Position numbers and translations under genes: made by a program. Positions 63,223-64,000 of a stretch of DNA of 64,000 nucleotides are shown here, one piece after another. Numbering within the stretch: the stretch's first letter is position 1; every line of letters begins with the position of its first letter. Source of the stretch: Hyphomicrobiaceae bacterium (GTDB lineage: Bacteria > Pseudomonadota > Alphaproteobacteria > Rhizobiales > Hyphomicrobiaceae); the NCBI GenBank assembly GCA_022844225.1, contig JALHMC010000009.1:22156-86155 (forward strand). The letters run 5' to 3'. The notes beneath the pieces were generated by a model, which had not been told where the DNA came from, made no database searches, and saw nothing but the letters and a program-made list of their open reading frames with translations.

Positions 63223-63738
63223 TCAGGCCGTCTCGGTGCGCGCCTGCTTCTTGAAGCGACGCACGATGATGTCGCGCTTCAACCGCGACAGGTAATCGAT
63301 GATCAGCCGGCCATCGAGGTGGTCGATCTCATGTTGTATTGCCGTAGAAAGCAGACCCTCGGCCATCAGTTGCTGCGCACGCCCATCGCGGTCGAGAAAG
63401 CGTACCGTGAGGCCGGCGGGCCGCTCGATCTCCACTTTCACGTCGGGGATGGACAAGCATCCTTCCTCGTAGCTCCGGCGCTCGTCGCCGAAGTGCACGA
63501 TCTCGGGATTGACCATAACGATCGGATTCTTCTCGCCATCCTTCTCCGACACATCGAGCACGATGAGCCGCCGCGAGACGCCCACCTGCGGCGCCGCGAG
63601 ACCGATGCCGGGCGCCTCGTACATCGCCTCCAGCATATCGTCCGCAAGCCGGCGCAACGCGTCATCGACGCGCTCCACGGGTACGCACATCTGCCGGAGG
63701 ATCGGGTCGGGAAGGGTGATGATGTCGAGCTTGCTCAT
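63223..63738 (-). CDS. def: Peptide deformylase
   Basis: A 171-residue peptide deformylase with all three metal-site motifs: [11 protein letters not shown] (about 43-53), EGCLSIP (about 88-94, Cys ligand) and QHEIDHLDG (about 132-140, two His ligands and the catalytic Glu). It removes the formyl group from nascent proteins. The ATG at 63738 gives the standard [15 protein letters not shown]-terminus; an open frame to 63774 is less likely. It precedes fmt, its functional partner, in the same direction. Confidence 0.96.
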   Translation of the reverse strand: MSKLDIITLPDPILRQMCVPVERVDDALRRLADDMLEAMYEAPGIGLAAPQVGVSRRLIVLDVSEKDGEKNPIVMVNPEIVHFGDERRSYEEGCLSIPDVKVEIERPAGLTVRFLDRDGRAQQLMAEGLLSTAIQHEIDHLDGRLIIDYLSRLKRDIIVRRFKKQARTETA

Positions 63739-63798
63739 GTGGACTGAATCTAGTTCGTGACGATGATCGGTCAACGGCCGCGCTGTCGTGTCGCTGAA

Positions 63799-64000
63799 TC
63801 AGCCCTTAAGCACCCGTCCCGCCACCGCGTCGAGCTTGGCGACCATTTCCGGGTCACGCGCCTCGGGCGGAGTAATAATGGCGACGTCGAGCGCTCGGTC
63901 CGACCCGACCGGACACTTCGGGTGCTGCCTCGGAAACTCCATGGCAAGCCGGGTTACCAGCTTCTGCGCCTTGGCCACATTCTCCTTCAGCACCCGGATC
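63799..64000 (-). CDS. Partial CDS, C-terminal end of an unidentified protein
   Basis: The last 67 or so codons of a gene entering from beyond the window on the minus strand; the frame stays open to the edge, and its start lies outside. The visible part (LKENVAKAQKLVTRLAMEFP, then SDRALDVAIITPPEARDPEM) has helical pattern but no motif I recognise. It lies upstream of def in the same direction, so it could be part of the same transcript. Confidence 0.55.
   Translation of the reverse strand, partial: IRVLKENVAKAQKLVTRLAMEFPRQHPKCPVGSDRALDVAIITPPEARDPEMVAKLDAVAGRVLKG

Overview
The window is high-GC, densely coded DNA that looks like the chromosome of an alphaproteobacterium, most likely of the Hyphomicrobiales. 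Reasons: a DUF1134/EipA envelope protein, several peptide ABC importers whose two ATPase subunits are fused, a complete Liv-type ABC importer, a TRAP importer, a def-fmt pair, and small conserved proteins of alphaproteobacterial type. No rRNA, tRNA, CRISPR array, insertion sequence or phage module was recognised. Assignment to a genus is not possible from the sequence alone.

Left part (1-30.6 kb): two peptide-type ABC importer operons on the minus strand dominate. The first (8468 down to 149) encodes a fused DppD-DppF ATPase, two tandemly duplicated binding proteins, two permeases and a RimK-like ATP-grasp ligase. The second (29024 down to 22099) encodes an M81/MlrC-like metallopeptidase, a binding protein, two permeases and another fused ATPase; an amidase is divergent from it. 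Between the two lie single-gene units: an alpha/beta hydrolase, a methyltransferase, a histidinol-dehydrogenase-like enzyme of the sulfopropanediol type, a membrane protein ending in a primase-type winged helix, a peptidoglycan-binding-domain protein, a SulP-STAS-cNMP transporter, a PfkB sugar kinase, a nitrilase, an F420-type flavin-fold oxidoreductase and a PilZ protein.

Middle part (30.6-47.5 kb): a phosphotransferase/P-loop fusion protein, a 1211-residue secreted Cys-rich protein, a short-chain dehydrogenase, a membrane-anchored DUF2726 protein, a secreted cyclase divergent from a three-gene TRAP importer, and a five-gene branched-chain-amino-acid-type ABC importer.

Right part (47.5-64 kb): small conserved proteins, a lysozyme-fold secreted protein, EipA, a ThDP enzyme, a cupin, an orphan RTX protein, a hydroxypyruvate isomerase-like protein, an RhlE-type DEAD-box helicase, an endonuclease/phosphatase-fold protein, a small cupin, and the fmt and def genes.

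The most striking gene is at 51177-53507 (minus). It encodes one polypeptide with a signal peptide, a type-1 periplasmic binding protein domain, and a complete pentameric ligand-gated (Cys-loop/Pro-loop) ion-channel module: beta-sandwich with YPFD loop, then M1-M4. It looks like a channel gated through a nutrient-sensor domain. Overall the window describes a heterotrophic scavenger of peptides, amides, nitriles and organic acids, with an unusual candidate ionotropic receptor.
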